Positions 10,110-21,618 of a stretch of 64,000 bases of DNA are shown piece after piece. Every line of letters begins with the position of its first letter. Positions within the stretch are counted from its first letter, which is position 1. Location of the stretch: NCBI GenBank assembly GCA_009809945.1, contig WTPW01000325.1, forward strand, positions 45,530 through 109,529, read 5' to 3'. The DNA is from Gigaspora margarita (lineage: Eukaryota; Glomeromycota; Glomeromycetes; Diversisporales; Gigasporaceae). The notes under the pieces were generated by a model. It had not been told where the DNA came from, did not search any database, and worked only from the letters and a program-made list of their open reading frames with translations. A program made the position numbers and the translations under genes.

Positions 10110-13100
10110 TCAACTATGGTTCCACCAACTATAAATACTATTTTTAATCCATTTTTTAACTTCCTCACATACTATCTCAAGGCAATCTTTCCACTCGTCC
10201 TTTTTTATTTCCATTCTATCAGCTTTGGGATTTGGTTGCTTCATCAGATTTTCATCTCTGATGGTCGTTTTCAGTTTTTGAACTTTTTTTCTTTCTCTTT
10301 TCTTCCGTTTAGTCTTCACAGTGATTCCATTTTCTTTTTCCCATTTTATGGTTTGCTCGCATCTTTCTTTCCAAATTTTGTCCTGGAAGTTCATTGTCCA
10401 CTCCTCTAACCACAATAGTAGTATGTGGTTGATTACTTTTTTCTAAGGTCCAGGTTTTCTAATTTTTTCCTCACATCACGTTTTACTATTCCTCTTGTTA
10501 GGAGTATTCTTCATTGATCTTCCGGTATGTCTGTGTTGGTCAATATTTCTAGAAGCTAATATTGGTCTACTTTTCTCTGAGAGTCACTAGGAATAGAGTT
10601 CCATATTTTTCCTGCTATTTCCTCTTTTAGCTGTTCCATATTTCTTTGTTAGCGGGACAGGCAGCCAGATGGTCTGATGTCTCTTCGTTAGTTATGCATT
10701 TACGATAGGTAGAACTATGATAAACATTTTCTTGATCTCGATATCTTTTAGTTAATGTAGGAAGGGATCTGATTATCAATTTTATTTTAAACACCCATTT
10801 TTTGTTATCTCTTTTGTTAAGAGCTTTTGTTTTTTGGGGTTTTCACCAAAAACTTCTGAACGTTTGCCAGTCTTTGTGTTTATCACGCTTTTTGTGTATT
10901 TCATCTTTTTGCTAAAAAAGGTCCATTCTGCTTTATGATATATATCGAGCATCTTTTTAATAAAATGTCTTAATGGGATCTCTATTCTGGATTCCTGCCA
11001 CACAGGGATAAATGCATATCCTTTTATGTTATTAGTCATTATTATTGTTCTCTCTTCCAATGATAGTGCTTCTTTCGCTAGAAGGGCTGCCTTTTTGTTT
11101 AATGCTATGCCTGAGTGTGTCTTTATTTTGTGCAGTATTAGTTTCAGTTTCTTGACTCTAATGGTTTCATTAATTTTACTTAGTAGACTGCTGTTTTTAA
11201 TCTTATACCAGAATCTTGGAGTATTTGTCTTTTTAACTGCTTTGATGCCTTTGATTGCTGCTTGACTATCTGTATATATGTTCACTACACTGAATGTGGG
11301 AGAGATTAGTATTGCCTCGAGAATTTCTGCTAGCTCTGCTCTTGTTGAGGAGAACCATCCTTCTATTCTACCTTTAGTTTTTCTAATTATTCTATTTTCT
11401 AAATCATATTGTACTACACTATATCCTGCTCTATAATTTTTCTCTCCTATTTTCTTGAGTAAGCCATCCGTGTAAAAGATTAGTTTGTTGAATTTTTTAT
11501 TAACACATAGAGCTTCCTCTAACTCTATTCTTTTCTTTTTATTAGCAACCGTTTTCCTTATGCACGAGATGTCCTAGCTTACAGGTTGCTCTATTCTTTG
11601 GACGACACTTTCTCCGGTATCAGGTTGGTCAGGTGATTTCATATTCAGAGCTTCTTGCAGACATTAACAGTTTCCAACCACCTGGTTCTCTCTTGACCCA
11701 GTCATCTATATTGTTTAGTTCCTTGAGTTCCAGTATGGGTCTATTTTGGCATACTTTTTCTCTAATTTTTATTTTTGTTCTCTTTGCAGAGATATTGTCC
11801 TGATTTTCTTTATCATCTTCTTCCCATTCCTTTATCTTGGCTCTATCAGGGAATTTATTTAGGATTCTACCTATTATTAGTCTTTTTCTTGCCTCGGTAT
11901 TACCTAGAATCCATTCTTTCTTAGAGCGTTTTGTTGATATTTTTTTACATGCTGTCTGGATCGTGTATCTTTTTCCTTCTGGATCAATTTGGAACTCTGG
12001 TTTGACTTCTCTTGTTTCCCAATTTATGAGCATGATTCCTTCCAAGGTATGAAACTGATTTGGGATTCTTCTCTTAGCCGAGTAGTTTCTGATTTTTTTA
12101 ATTTGTTGCCAGGTCATAAGATATTGTTCTTGTTTTCTGATGATTTGTTCCAGATTCTATATTTTCAGTTTTTTTAAGGTCAGCATGTTTCCTTGCCATT
12201 TTTTCTTTTCAAGAATTTGTGTAATCTCTTTGTTCAAGTCATGTAGAAGTAGGATGCTCCATTCCTTCTCATTAAGTTTACTCTCAATTTCAATCTGAAG
12301 TACCTTTGCAATTCCTAGAATTGCCGTATTTAGGTTGTTCGTCCATTTTCGCTTGTTAATTTGCTTCTCTTCCAGTAGCCAGATCGGCTTCGTCGAAAGT
12401 ATGTCTAGTTGTGCTGCTTTGAGTCTGATTCTTGCTGTTTCTCCTGCTACATTAGTGCTATTTATTCTAATGAGCCATTCTGCTACCGAGTGCTCCCAAT
12501 GTCTTTGCTATAATAGTTTTAGGCCTAGAATATCTTCGTTATATAGGAGGGAGTTTGCTATAGTTCTTTCTGTTTCTGCTTTCCATTTAACAACTGTAGC
12601 ATCAGGCTTTGTATTATATCACATTCCTGCTTATTGAGAAGGATAAGATTCAATTTGTATTCTAATCTTGGTAGGAGTATCTTGTTGTTAATGTATTTGG
12701 CTTGTTCTTTTAGGCCTTATCAAATGTGCCAATTCTACTGCCTCTCGCTTTAATCTTGACTTTATACTTTTCTTACAGCCTTTGGCAGCAATCCATGCTC
12801 CTAGGTATCTTGTCATATCCTGATCCTTTTTTGGTATGACTTTATCTTTCTTTTTGTTAAAAAGCAGGAAAGATTTATTCTTTTTCTCTTTTTTACTGAA
12901 GACAATTAGTTCCATCTTTTTTGTGTTCAGTTCTATTGAATTAGCTTCAAAAAATTCTTCTGCTATATCTATAATTTTTTGTATTTTTTTTTGCGATTCT
13001 GCTACTAGAACTGTATCATCTGCGTAAGCAAGCCCTGCTACAATTATCCTGTCTTCCCTCACTTGGTCTTTTCTAAGGTCTATAGGCCACTCCACTTCTA

Positions 13101-15441
13101 GTTTTGCTCCTAGTATTAATTCTCAGAAATAGGATAACAGGGATCGAAGTATATTCTCCAGAGTAAGGCCGAGATTACTTCTTCTTGGTCTATACCTTTT
13201 TCTGCTCTAATGCTTTCTGTTAGGCCAAACTTAGTAATTATTTTAATTTCTCTGTTATTGAAGAGCTCTAGCATTAGATGTATTAGTTGATTTTAAAAGC
13301 TAATTCTTTCCATTACCGCCTTGAGGCCTCTAAGGCTCACCGAGTCAAACACTTTCTTTATGTCCAAGAGTACAAGCTAAAGCTCTGTATCTTTTTCTCT
13401 AGCCCCTTCTATTAGGTTATTTATGATATGTAAGGGCTCTTGTGTACTCTCTCCTGGAAGCTCTGCAAAGTTTAGTCCTTTAAGAATTTGTTTTTCTACT
13501 ATTACTTTGCTTAATCTTGTTTGTATTATTCTGACGAAACATTTTTTGGTGGCTTCTAGTGACATTATTGGTCTTATTTTTTGCATTGTTAGATTCCACT
13601 CGGTGATTTTTGGTATTGGAAATATTATACCAATTTTCTATTTTTTCAGATAGATTCCCTCTTCTAAGATTTTATTTAGGAGCTTTACAATATATACTTT
13701 AGTTTTCAGCCCTATTCTTCTTAGTAATGTATATCCAATTCCTGAAATTCCTAGAGCTGAGTCATCTGCCGTTTTGTGCATCACTTCCTCCCATTCTAGC
13801 AAAGTGATTTCTTCAAGTACTAGGGTATACTATTCTTCTTTTATCCACTCTTTTGAGCTGTATTCCTGTTGCCATATCTTTGGGATCCTATCTTTTGTGT
13901 TTTTAGATTTGTTATATTGTTCGTCATAGTGGTTTGAAACTGCTTTTCTAACCTCATCTGGGTCGTGTATTAATTGGGTACCATCTTCCTCTTCTTTATC
14001 GCTTATCAGAACTTTTTTTATCTTTAGTTTTTGCTATGGCTTCTCTAGGATACTGGTTAGCATTCTTTTTTCCTCACTTTCTATCATACCAAATCTTCTT
14101 TCTACATAACCTTTAATTTCTTTTTCTTTATCCCTTCTTTGCACTGTCACCATCTTGTTCTCGATTATTTTGCTCTATGATCGTGCTTGGTCTAGCCACT
14201 CTTGTGTCCAGTATTGTTCCACGTTTGGGATGCAGGTGTCATTGTATCTATTAATCTTCATTATAGTTGTGATCGTCTCCACCTATTCTATTATGTTAAT
14301 TTCTTTATCCAAATTCTCCTTTGCACGTCCACAGAGTTTTTGAATCACTTTTAGCTATCTGTACCTAGGGTTCAATGTTACTAGCTTCTGTTTTTTATCT
14401 AGTGTGTTTTTGATCGTCTTAGATGCGATAGATTTTTTAGCAGCTCTATTTATCCATAATACTAGTTGTTCCTATAGGTCATTTATTTGTGTTTCAGCTT
14501 CAATGTGGCCTTGATAGTTCGTGCTTTTTTTCTTTCTTTATTTTGATTTTCTTGTATATAGCTATCTAATAGAGACTTATAGTTTTCCCAATCCTCTTTG
14601 CTTGTTTTGTCATAGAGGTATATTTTTCTTTCTCCTATATCTCTCCTTTTTTCTTTTCCTAAAGACTGAGTGCTAATTATGGGTTTTGTAAAGATTTTTG
14701 TCCATATAAGCTGATGATCACTGCCTGTGCAATCTTTCATATCATCTATGTCACTTCCTACTACTAAGTCTCTAGAGTCTGGGTCTACCTATACATAATC
14801 TATTCTTGAGCTGTACTTCCCATTAGTCCAGAAGTACTTATTACTATATGGATTTAGAGGTCTAAATGTATTTGTGAACCCTGTACACTTGAGCCATTTG
14901 GTAAGTGGTGAATTTATAATCCTTGAAGAATTTTTTCTAGATCTCTCTGCTTCCTCTCTCTCTTCTTCACCAGTTTCTTTGCTATTTAGATCACCTCTGA
15001 TTATAATTTTTGTATTTCTTTTTCTTCTAGTAACATCTTGTATGACTCTTTGCTGTATTCTTTTTTGAGATTCTGTATTATTCGGAGGAATATATAGGGT
15101 CCACATTATTATAATTAGCCGTTTAAACTTGAATGTTGCTTTGAGAGAGTGTTGTCCAGTATTGAGACTTCTGTAAGATGCTTCTGCCAGTCTTTGTTGA
15201 CTAATAATGCTACTCCTGATCCTTTTCTTTTATCAATTGCATCTTTTGTTCTATATATCCTGTAGTCTTTTAGGTCTGTCTTGTTCAACTGAATTTCTTT
15301 GCTATTAATATTTGTTTCTAAGATTCCGATACAGTCCAATTTTGCACTATCACCATAGTCTATTAGTTCTTGTAACTTCGATAAATTGTTTTTGATACCA
15401 TTAATATTATGAAAACCTATTTTAAGAAAATCTCTATTCAC
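10110..15441 (-). pseudogene. LINE-B ORF2 relic: endonuclease, reverse transcriptase, RNase H
   Basis: From the ATG at 15441 the frame gives IGFHNINGIKNNLSKL, GILETN, RGSGVALLV and IIIRGDLNSKE, then SSRIDYV and CTGSDHQLIW, the APE nuclease motifs. The fourth block reads GDLN where GDFN is usual. The RT shows IRPIMSLEATKK, KKVFDSVSLRGLKA, EKGIDQEEVISALLW and catalytic AYADD (about 13,000-13,040). RNase H follows with LIFYTDG (about 11,480), RAELAEILEA and IYTDSQAAIKG. A C-terminal CITNEETSDHLAACP knuckle lies near 10,690, and a charged tail ends at 10110. Stops interrupt the frame near 14787, 13376, 13290, 13125 and 12165. The order and RNase H are those of I/Tad-type LINEs. Confidence 0.88.
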
Positions 15442-16053
15442 TGGTTCTATATTGTTTTTAATTTCTACATTGTTTTCTCCTGTTATTTGAAGACCCTTAT
15501 ATTCTTCAATTTTCTCCTGATCAACTAGTGCGCCTGTTAGGATCTATTTGGGAGGGATCCCCTTCTTTCGCTTTCAAGGTTTTCGAGTTTTTCTAATATA
15601 TTTATCAATATTTTATTTTCATATAGTGGCACTAAAGGTGTCTTTGAATTGATGCTTTGATATATTGGCTTTTTGTCTTTTTGTTTTTTTCATATTTCTT
15701 AGGTTTGTAAAGGGTGTGTTCTATTTTTTTTCCTTTTTCTTTGTGAATTCCTCTAGGCTTCTTGAGTTTGGTCTTTTATATAGATTTTGGGTTTCGATTT
15801 CCATTCTCTATTGGTCCAGTGATACTTGCATTATTAGTTCTGTTTGTTTCTTATCTTGTGACCATTCCATTCTTGTGTTGTAATAGTAGACTACTCTTTT
15901 TGAAGCTCTTTCCTGTTCTTTCCTATTTTTGAAATATACTGTAGCTCTTTGTCGCTAATTGCTGTTACTGTTTTTTGAAATGTAGACTGCTTTTGCTTTC
16001 AAGGGCCTCAGTTGTCTTAATAGAGCTGATTCTGTTGCAGTTCTTGGAATGTT

Positions 16054-16960
16054 TTATAATGACAGATTGTATTCTCTTCTTTGTTCTAGTGTGTTCAATT
16101 CAAATTCACTAGGGGTTATTCTAAGTGTTTTTCCATTCTCAAACTGTATAGACCAGGCTTCTTTTAGTGCTTTGAATCTCGTATAGTTGTATGTTGCAAT
16201 CTCTATATATGCGACCTTTAATTTTTTCAAATTAAGGGTTTTGATAATTTTTGTCTCACCATAGCATGATAAGGTTTTCTTAACTTTATATAGTTGTGTA
16301 CTCATTGGTATGTTCCATACTGTAAAGAGATATGCCTGTTTCTCTTGTTTCTTTACTAAGTAATAATTTTTTGAGTTTTTCAGAGCCCATGCTGACCAAT
16401 ATATGTCTTCTAGTACTTTATTTTTTTTTCTTGTTTCTGGAATGTGGTTATTATCCTCTTTCCTTTCCAAAGTTAACTCTTGTATTTTTCTTTTGGTTGG
16501 TGTTTTGATGTTCTTTTCTACTGCAGTTGCAGTTTTTTTCCTGGCTTGGTGATATCTCTGTCACTCTATATATTGTTGTTTGTTCTTTTGTGGTCTCCGA
16601 CAGTAGAGTTTCCTCAAGTCCATAGTCCATTGTTCCACATTCATTGTCGACTAGCAGTTTCTTCTTCTGTTCAATTTTTTTTTATTGTCTCCAGTAACAT
16701 AAGTTGATTTATCTGCTCTTGATTCTATTTCGTCCCTAAACTTTATGAAGTTGAGTTCTTCTTGTGATAGGTGTTTTTTAGCTGATTGCTTATATGCAAT
16801 GTTGCTATATACTTCATTGGCTTTTTTGATTATGGTGACTAATCCTGGATTATGCAGTCCTAGCCAAGTAGGATGTATTTGTCCCTCTTAAGAACATTCC
16901 CTTCCTGCTTAAATAAGTCTTGTTTGATATCTTGAAATTTTTTAGTAAATATGGCCTTGT
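16054..16960 (-). pseudogene. LINE-B ORF1 relic
   Basis: The best frame (16470-16054) encodes about 138 residues, including YLFTVWNIPMS and KLKVAYIEIATYNYTRF. These resemble the two beta-strand segments of an RRM, a common ORF1 fold; the resemblance is by eye only. Upstream in nearby frames (about 16.9-16.5 kb) is Lys/Glu-rich sequence such as NNPGLVTIIKKANEVY and SQEELNFIKFRDEIE, interrupted by stops. The probable role is RNA binding in the retrotransposition particle. Confidence 0.6.
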
Positions 16961-17005
16961 TGCCTTGTAGATGTTCTATAATGTTCTTTTGGTTTGTGCA
17001 ATATG

Positions 17006-17021
17006 TGCTTTTTGGGAATAT
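17006..17021. repeat. Target-site duplication of LINE-B, right copy
   Basis: It is an exact copy of 9863-9878. Joining the sequence across the element restores a stretch that aligns with LINE-A1 around 6070 (GGAATATT, then GATATTAAATTTG), so the insertion target was LINE-A2 ORF1. Confidence 0.9.
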
Positions 17022-17182
17022 TTAGGTTAATATTGATATTAAATTTGATATCATTTTGAATTTAAATGGAGGTCGATTGATACTATCTTCACTAATATAA
17101 TAGTGAAGTCTAAGATAAATAGGATGTATGTTTAAGTCTTGACAGAATTTGTTGGCATTGATTGATTGTTTGGTACTGTATA

Positions 17183-17483
17183 TTTCTGAAAATAAGCTAC
17201 TCCGAAAATAAGCTACCCCCTGAATTTTTTAAAAATCTCAAAAAACGCGTTAACAGTTGCTACATATAAAAGTCCAAATTTTACTAAGTAAACCTCAAAA
17301 GTGCCATTAAGTAAACTTGTTCGGGACACAAAAATACACTTAAAATAAAAATTTCACGTCATTTGGACAACTTTTTATAAGTATTTTTTTCAATTTTTCA
17401 AAAAATTCAACAATTTGAAAATAATCTACACCACGTTTTTTCGTGCAATTTTTGGCCCAAAAAAGGTAGCTTATTTTTGGGAA
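17183..17483. mobile_element. TIR element with AAAATAAGCTAC ends and TATA duplication
   Basis: The left end TTCTGAAAATAAGCTAC is mirrored by GGTAGCTTATTTTTGGGAA on the right. TATA flanks both sides (17179-17182 and 17484-17487). The left tip is partly duplicated in tandem at 17202. The interior holds ACTAAGTAAACC and AGTAAACTTGTTCGG motifs found in other MITEs here. It interrupts LINE-A2 ORF1. A lone matching tip is at 20,290-20,308. Confidence 0.65.
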
Positions 17484-17532
17484 TATACGTATTTATCATA
17501 TAAAATTAGATATAGATAAGCAAGATTCAATG

Positions 17533-18752
17533 CTACTTGGTTTCAGTTATGTATAGAATAGGGAAGTATAGAATTGTAGAAGGAAAGTATTTTTGGAAAT
17601 TAATTTGAGTAAATAAGGAAGTAGTAAAGTCTTTAAGTAAATCAACAAATGTGGAATAAATAAAGTCAAATAGAATTGTAATTGATTTGTCAATAGAAGA
17701 ATTGGCTTCATATATAAGATCAGTAAGAAATTTAGGTCTTTTACCAGCTATAGCTTTGATTAAATATTTGTAGTTAAATTTAGATTCACATGTTTTGTCA
17801 GTAGTGGGTCTAGTAATTTTTCCTGGATAAACATCAATAAGATGTAGTTTAACAAAATCCAGAATTTGGTATACTAAAGTATTGCTGAATTTGATATTTT
17901 GTTCCATTTTTTGTATTACTGGGTATTCTTTGAACTAGTCTAAATCATTTGAAGTATCTCTTAATTGTTTTGGCTTTTGTACTTCTTCTTTGATCTGGTT
18001 AGAGTTTTTAATCTTTTGAAGAAAAGAACAGTATAAAGCTTTTTTATCTGCAGAGGACATTTGTTAGAGTTTAAGAATAACAATAAAAGATTTTAGTTTA
18101 AGTGTGAGTGGAGTTGTAGGAGGAAGTGGTTTGAGTTTGATATCATTGATTTATGGAGCACAAGCTCTATAGAGTATACAAATATTTTTAAAAAAACAAG
18201 CTACAGCATAGTCTGGAGAATGACTACTTTGTTCTGTAGCTACAAATAGAATATTTTTGATTTTACAAATATAGCATGTATGATAGTATTGAGAGTGAGC
18301 AATAATTGCAGTAGGAGTTTTGCTGTTTTAATATTTGGAAATAACATTCTTAAATTGGCAGAATGTAACTCTAGTTGTTTATATGTTTTGGTGTTTGGAG
18401 AAGGTAGTAGTTCATTAGTAATTTTTTTAAATTTTTTAGTAAAAATTGTAGTTGTTGTTTGGGTTGAAGATTGGCCAATTGTAGTTGGGTGATTTATTCT
18501 GTAGAATTGAGAAGTAAAGCTAGTATGATATTTTTTGCAATAGCATATACCAATAGTAGGTTGCTCTGGTACTTGAAAATAGTGTTTGGTGCCTTGAGTT
18601 TCACATGATTTTGGATTAAAGTTAGGTAGAAGAACGTTTAATAAGCTTGGTTTGTTTTCATTCATTCCAATACCATAACGGTTTCTATATTTGGAATAGT
18701 AGTAGTCCATATTATAGCTATCAGGTTCTTTGGAAGAAATTAAGGTTGGCAT
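17533..18752 (-). pseudogene. LINE-A2 ORF1, broken
   Basis: This copy keeps the ATG at 18752 and the N-terminal block: KEPDSYNMDYYYSKYRN, then YFQVPEQPTIGICYCKKY and FTSQFYRI. A second block (17907-17533) contains LIDVYPG, YLIKAIAGKRPKFLTDLIY. The frame is interrupted around 18.24-17.91 kb, and the copy has no polyglutamine tract. CYCKKY and the later ATFVKSK-like region suggest a possible metal site, but no domain is recognised. It is the best template for the family's ORF1 start. Confidence 0.7.
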
Positions 18753-18769
18753 TGTGTTGGTATAATTTG

Positions 18770-19557
18770 GGCTAATAAAAGATATAGTTTGTATTTAGTG
18801 TTAAGTTAATAAAAAAGATATTAAAGAGGGCTTCACAAAGAAATATATTTTGTTTTGTGTAATATAACACCACCAAGGATAGTATATATTATACAAGTCA
18901 TGTGATATACAGGTCACATTTTATAGATCATGTGTTACACAAGTCACTGTTATACAAGTTTTTCAATAATGATTAACTTAGGTAACATTAATATGTGCAA
19001 ATTAGAATAGTTACAAAAAGGTAATTATTTGTTTTGTGTAAAATAAATAATAATTTGTGCAGCTAATAAGAACAACTAATTTTGAGATATTAAAAAATGT
19101 GGGTTGTACAATTCAAGGGTGCTTATGTTACACAAAAAACGCCTATAGGATTTTTGTAAAAAAAAAGAAAAAAAAATTTTTTTTTAAGAAAATACAAAAG
19201 TATAAAGAACTAATAGTATTTTGAATATATTTCTATTAGATTTAGAGCTACAAGTATAAAACACAGCTTGTTATAACAAGAAAAATGGGCTTTTCAACTT
19301 TTTCTAAATTTGCGAAATAGATTAAGAAGACTGTTTTGTATATATTTTAAAAAGAATACAATTTTAGGCCAAAAGGCCTTTACTTAATGGGTTTGAAGGT
19401 TTTTGCAATAATATTTAGATATTATATGTATTTTTGGGAGCAGAACAAGATTATTTAGGGGCAGTAACCAAGTTAACTTAATAAAATTTAGAGTTTTAAG
19501 ATATTTTTAAATAATTAAATTGAGATAGTTAGCAAACAAGTGATCTACAGGAAGAGT
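18770..19557 (-). promoter_or_regulatory. LINE-A2 5' region
   Basis: It is homologous to the 5' region of A1 but lacks the 504-bp MITE. It keeps TCATGTG and TCACTG remnants around 18,895-18,955, where A1 has intact CACGTG motifs, and the palindromic AGGCCAAAAGGCCT at 19,371. Confidence 0.5.
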
Positions 19558-19794
19558 GCATTGGAATTTTGAAATTACTAAATAAAATTTTTTAACATTG
19601 AATAGCTTTTGATATACAGGTCCATTTTGCATAATTTAACTACCAAAATGCTTGTCTCAGTAAGATGATTCTACAAATATAGCATTATTAAATTCTAATC
19701 AAAGGATCCAAAGATTGACAAAGATTTGTATGATATAGACATTAATATAGTATATAAACTCTAATTTAATTTTTAATTGTTTATATGGTGCATG

Positions 19795-20806
19795 TAGCCT
19801 AGAACCAGAGTCACATGACCTAAATCTATATATAATTTAAAATTGGTTATAATTAATGAATATATATATATATGTAAAAAAATCTTTTTGTAAATTAATA
19901 CTATAGAACCAGTACTATAATATTCAAAAAGATTTTTAAGTTAAACATATTAGTTTCAATTTTATTTACTTTTAAATATAAAGCAATTTGATATCTGTAC
20001 CAAAATTTGGCCACTATATTTAATATAATAATTTGTCAAATTTGGCCACTATATTTAATAGTAACTTGTCAAACATGTATGCACATTACAATAAATTGCA
20101 CCTCTAGTCCTCTAGTTTCTAGTTACCTACATATAATTATTTGAATTAAAGCTGATATTTGGTATTACTTGATATTACTTGATAGTCCTGATAAATTAAT
20201 TTCGAAAATTTCAGAAAAACCATGCTCATCTTTTGTGTTCAATGACTTTCTGCTCGGAAATATTCAGGTACCATATGTGTTCGTCTTTGACCCAAAAATA
20301 AGCTACCCCACGATCGACACTAGTCACTACATAGTAAAGTCCAAATTATACTATGTTAAATAATTATAATTGCTTAAGTAAACTTATTTGGAAGATCAAA
20401 ATATACATATCTTGAAAATTTCATATAAATCGGAGAACTTTTTATTATTTGATTTTTAATTTTTACGTTCGATGAAAAAATTAAAATTTGTTAAAAAAAT
20501 ATATTCAGTGAACATAAAAATTAAAAGTTAAATAATAAAACTTCTACAATTTGTATGAAAATTCAGAGAATATGTATTTTTATCTTTTAAACATATTTAC
20601 TTAAGCACTTATAATCGATTTATATAGTAAAATTTAGACTTTACTATGTAGTGACTACTTGCGAATTTCCCTAGTTTGTATATCAGATATTTTCGGAAAT
20701 GCATGCTCATATTTTATGTTTAACGAAGTTCTATTCAGAAATATTCGGACCCTCCAAAATTGGCCACCTTAGTCACGTGACACCGATTCTAGGGTACATG
20801 CACCAT
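19795..20806. mobile_element. 1.0-kb TIR element with ATGGTGCATGTA ends
   Basis: ATGGTGCATGTAGCCTAGAA at 19795 is mirrored by the complement of the same sequence ending at 20806, and TCACRTGAC follows in both arms (about 35 bp of inverted repeat). The inside holds a short hairpin (19,877-19,940), two tandem copies of AATTTGGCCACTATATTTAA (19,996-20,065) and a nested family-C MITE. There is no coding frame. Confidence 0.7.
20322..20656. mobile_element. Family-C palindromic MITE, copy 1
   Basis: AGTCACTACATAGTAAAGTC at the left is mirrored at the right, and both arms continue with TTGCTTAAGTAAACTT-like and TTATTATTTGA-like blocks. A second copy is at 32,858-33,192 with the same arms. Confidence 0.75.
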
Positions 20807-20927
20807 AGAATACAAATCTTTGTTGATCCTGAATCCTGTAATTAGAAATTAATAATTTTGGATTTGCCAGAATCATTTCACTCAAAACATTCAAAATGGA
20901 CTAGTGGATCAAAAGTTATTCAATATT

Positions 20928-21559
20928 TTTTTTTTCACTTTATTCTTACTCCCAGTGATACACAACCACCAACTGTCAGACCAAATATTTTTACATTAAT
21001 GGGGCGCAGTTACCGAGGCTTCCACTTGTGGTCAGGCCGTATCCGAACCAACTCTGTGGTAAGGGCATATTCCTTAAACCACTACCACTAACTATCCAAC
21101 CCAACAAATTGTATACACTATATATAGTGTTCTATTTAAGGCACATTTGAATGCTGGATCGCACAGCCAGCCCTAGCAGGTCCAAGTCCGAATGGGTGCA
21201 TCTGTCAATTGACATCCTGGGTCTCTGTTTCCCGCGGTGTTTTAGTTCCGCCTATATCCATCTAGCCCAGTCCTTGCTTCGCCGCTTATATGTAAGAAAT
21301 AGCACCAACGTCTTCGACTCCCATATGGAGCCCTAACCGACTACAGCTTTGACTCCAAAGATCCTATCGTCAACAGGCCGGACCATTATAAGATGTGGCT
21401 GAACCATCCAAATATGGTCCTAGCATCCTAATTCAAGTCGTCCTTCACATGATCATGTGTAGTTAATTTTGCCATTCGTAGGACTTGAACTGGCAACCTT
21501 CTACTTGAAACGGTTAATGTCCTGGGAGCGCAACCACTATGCTATCGACCCGCAGGACT
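20928..21559 (-). mobile_element. tRNA-headed SINE with poly(A) tail and 16-bp duplication
   Basis: On the minus strand the element starts at 21559 with a tRNA-like head. An A-box-like TAGCATAGTGG lies at 21544-21534 and a B-box AGTTCAAGTCC at 21491-21481, spaced as in a tRNA. A GC-richer body of about 550 bp, with no open frame, ends in AATAAAGTG and an A-run (20935-20926 as T). AAAGTTATTCAATATT flanks it exactly (20912-20927 and 21560-21575). The head's ends do not pair as an acceptor stem, so it is a retroposon rather than a tRNA gene. It is probably transcribed by RNA polymerase III and moved by a LINE in trans. Confidence 0.85.
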
Positions 21560-21618
21560 AAAGTTATTCAATATTAAAAACTATATATATACAATATTAT
21601 ATATAATAGATATTTAAT

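Larger units (their letters stand above)
9879..17005 (-). mobile_element. LINE-B, near full-length but decayed, inserted in LINE-A2
   Basis: The element is about 7.1 kb on the minus strand with its poly(A) at 9881-9890 (T-run) and its 5' end at 17005. It is bounded by a perfect 16-bp duplication. The order is ORF1 (about 16.96-16.05 kb), endonuclease (15.44-14.5), RT (about 13.9-12.6), RNase H (about 11.5-10.95) and a terminal Cys motif (about 10.7). Its T-rich plus strand differs in texture from LINE-A. Scattered stops and frameshifts make it inactive. Confidence 0.9.
17022..19557 (-). mobile_element. LINE-A copy 2 (A2), 5' part
   Basis: The minus-strand order is 5' region (19557-18770) then ORF1 (from 18752). 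It is cut at 17021 by LINE-B, and its continuation appears left of 9863. ORF2 of this copy is not present in the window. A 300-bp inverted-repeat element interrupts ORF1 at 17183-17483. Confidence 0.8.

Noticed and set aside
10083..12637. Plus-strand Phe/Leu-rich frames
   Set aside because: They are shadows of the LINE-B ORF2 relic, which is read on the minus strand.
20858..21336. Plus-strand frames across the SINE
   Set aside because: They are antisense to a non-coding retroposon and share no family features.
21475..21553. A functional tRNA gene on the minus strand
   Set aside because: The A- and B-box motifs are present, but the ends do not pair as an acceptor stem and the unit continues into a body with an A-tail and a flanking duplication, so it is a SINE head.
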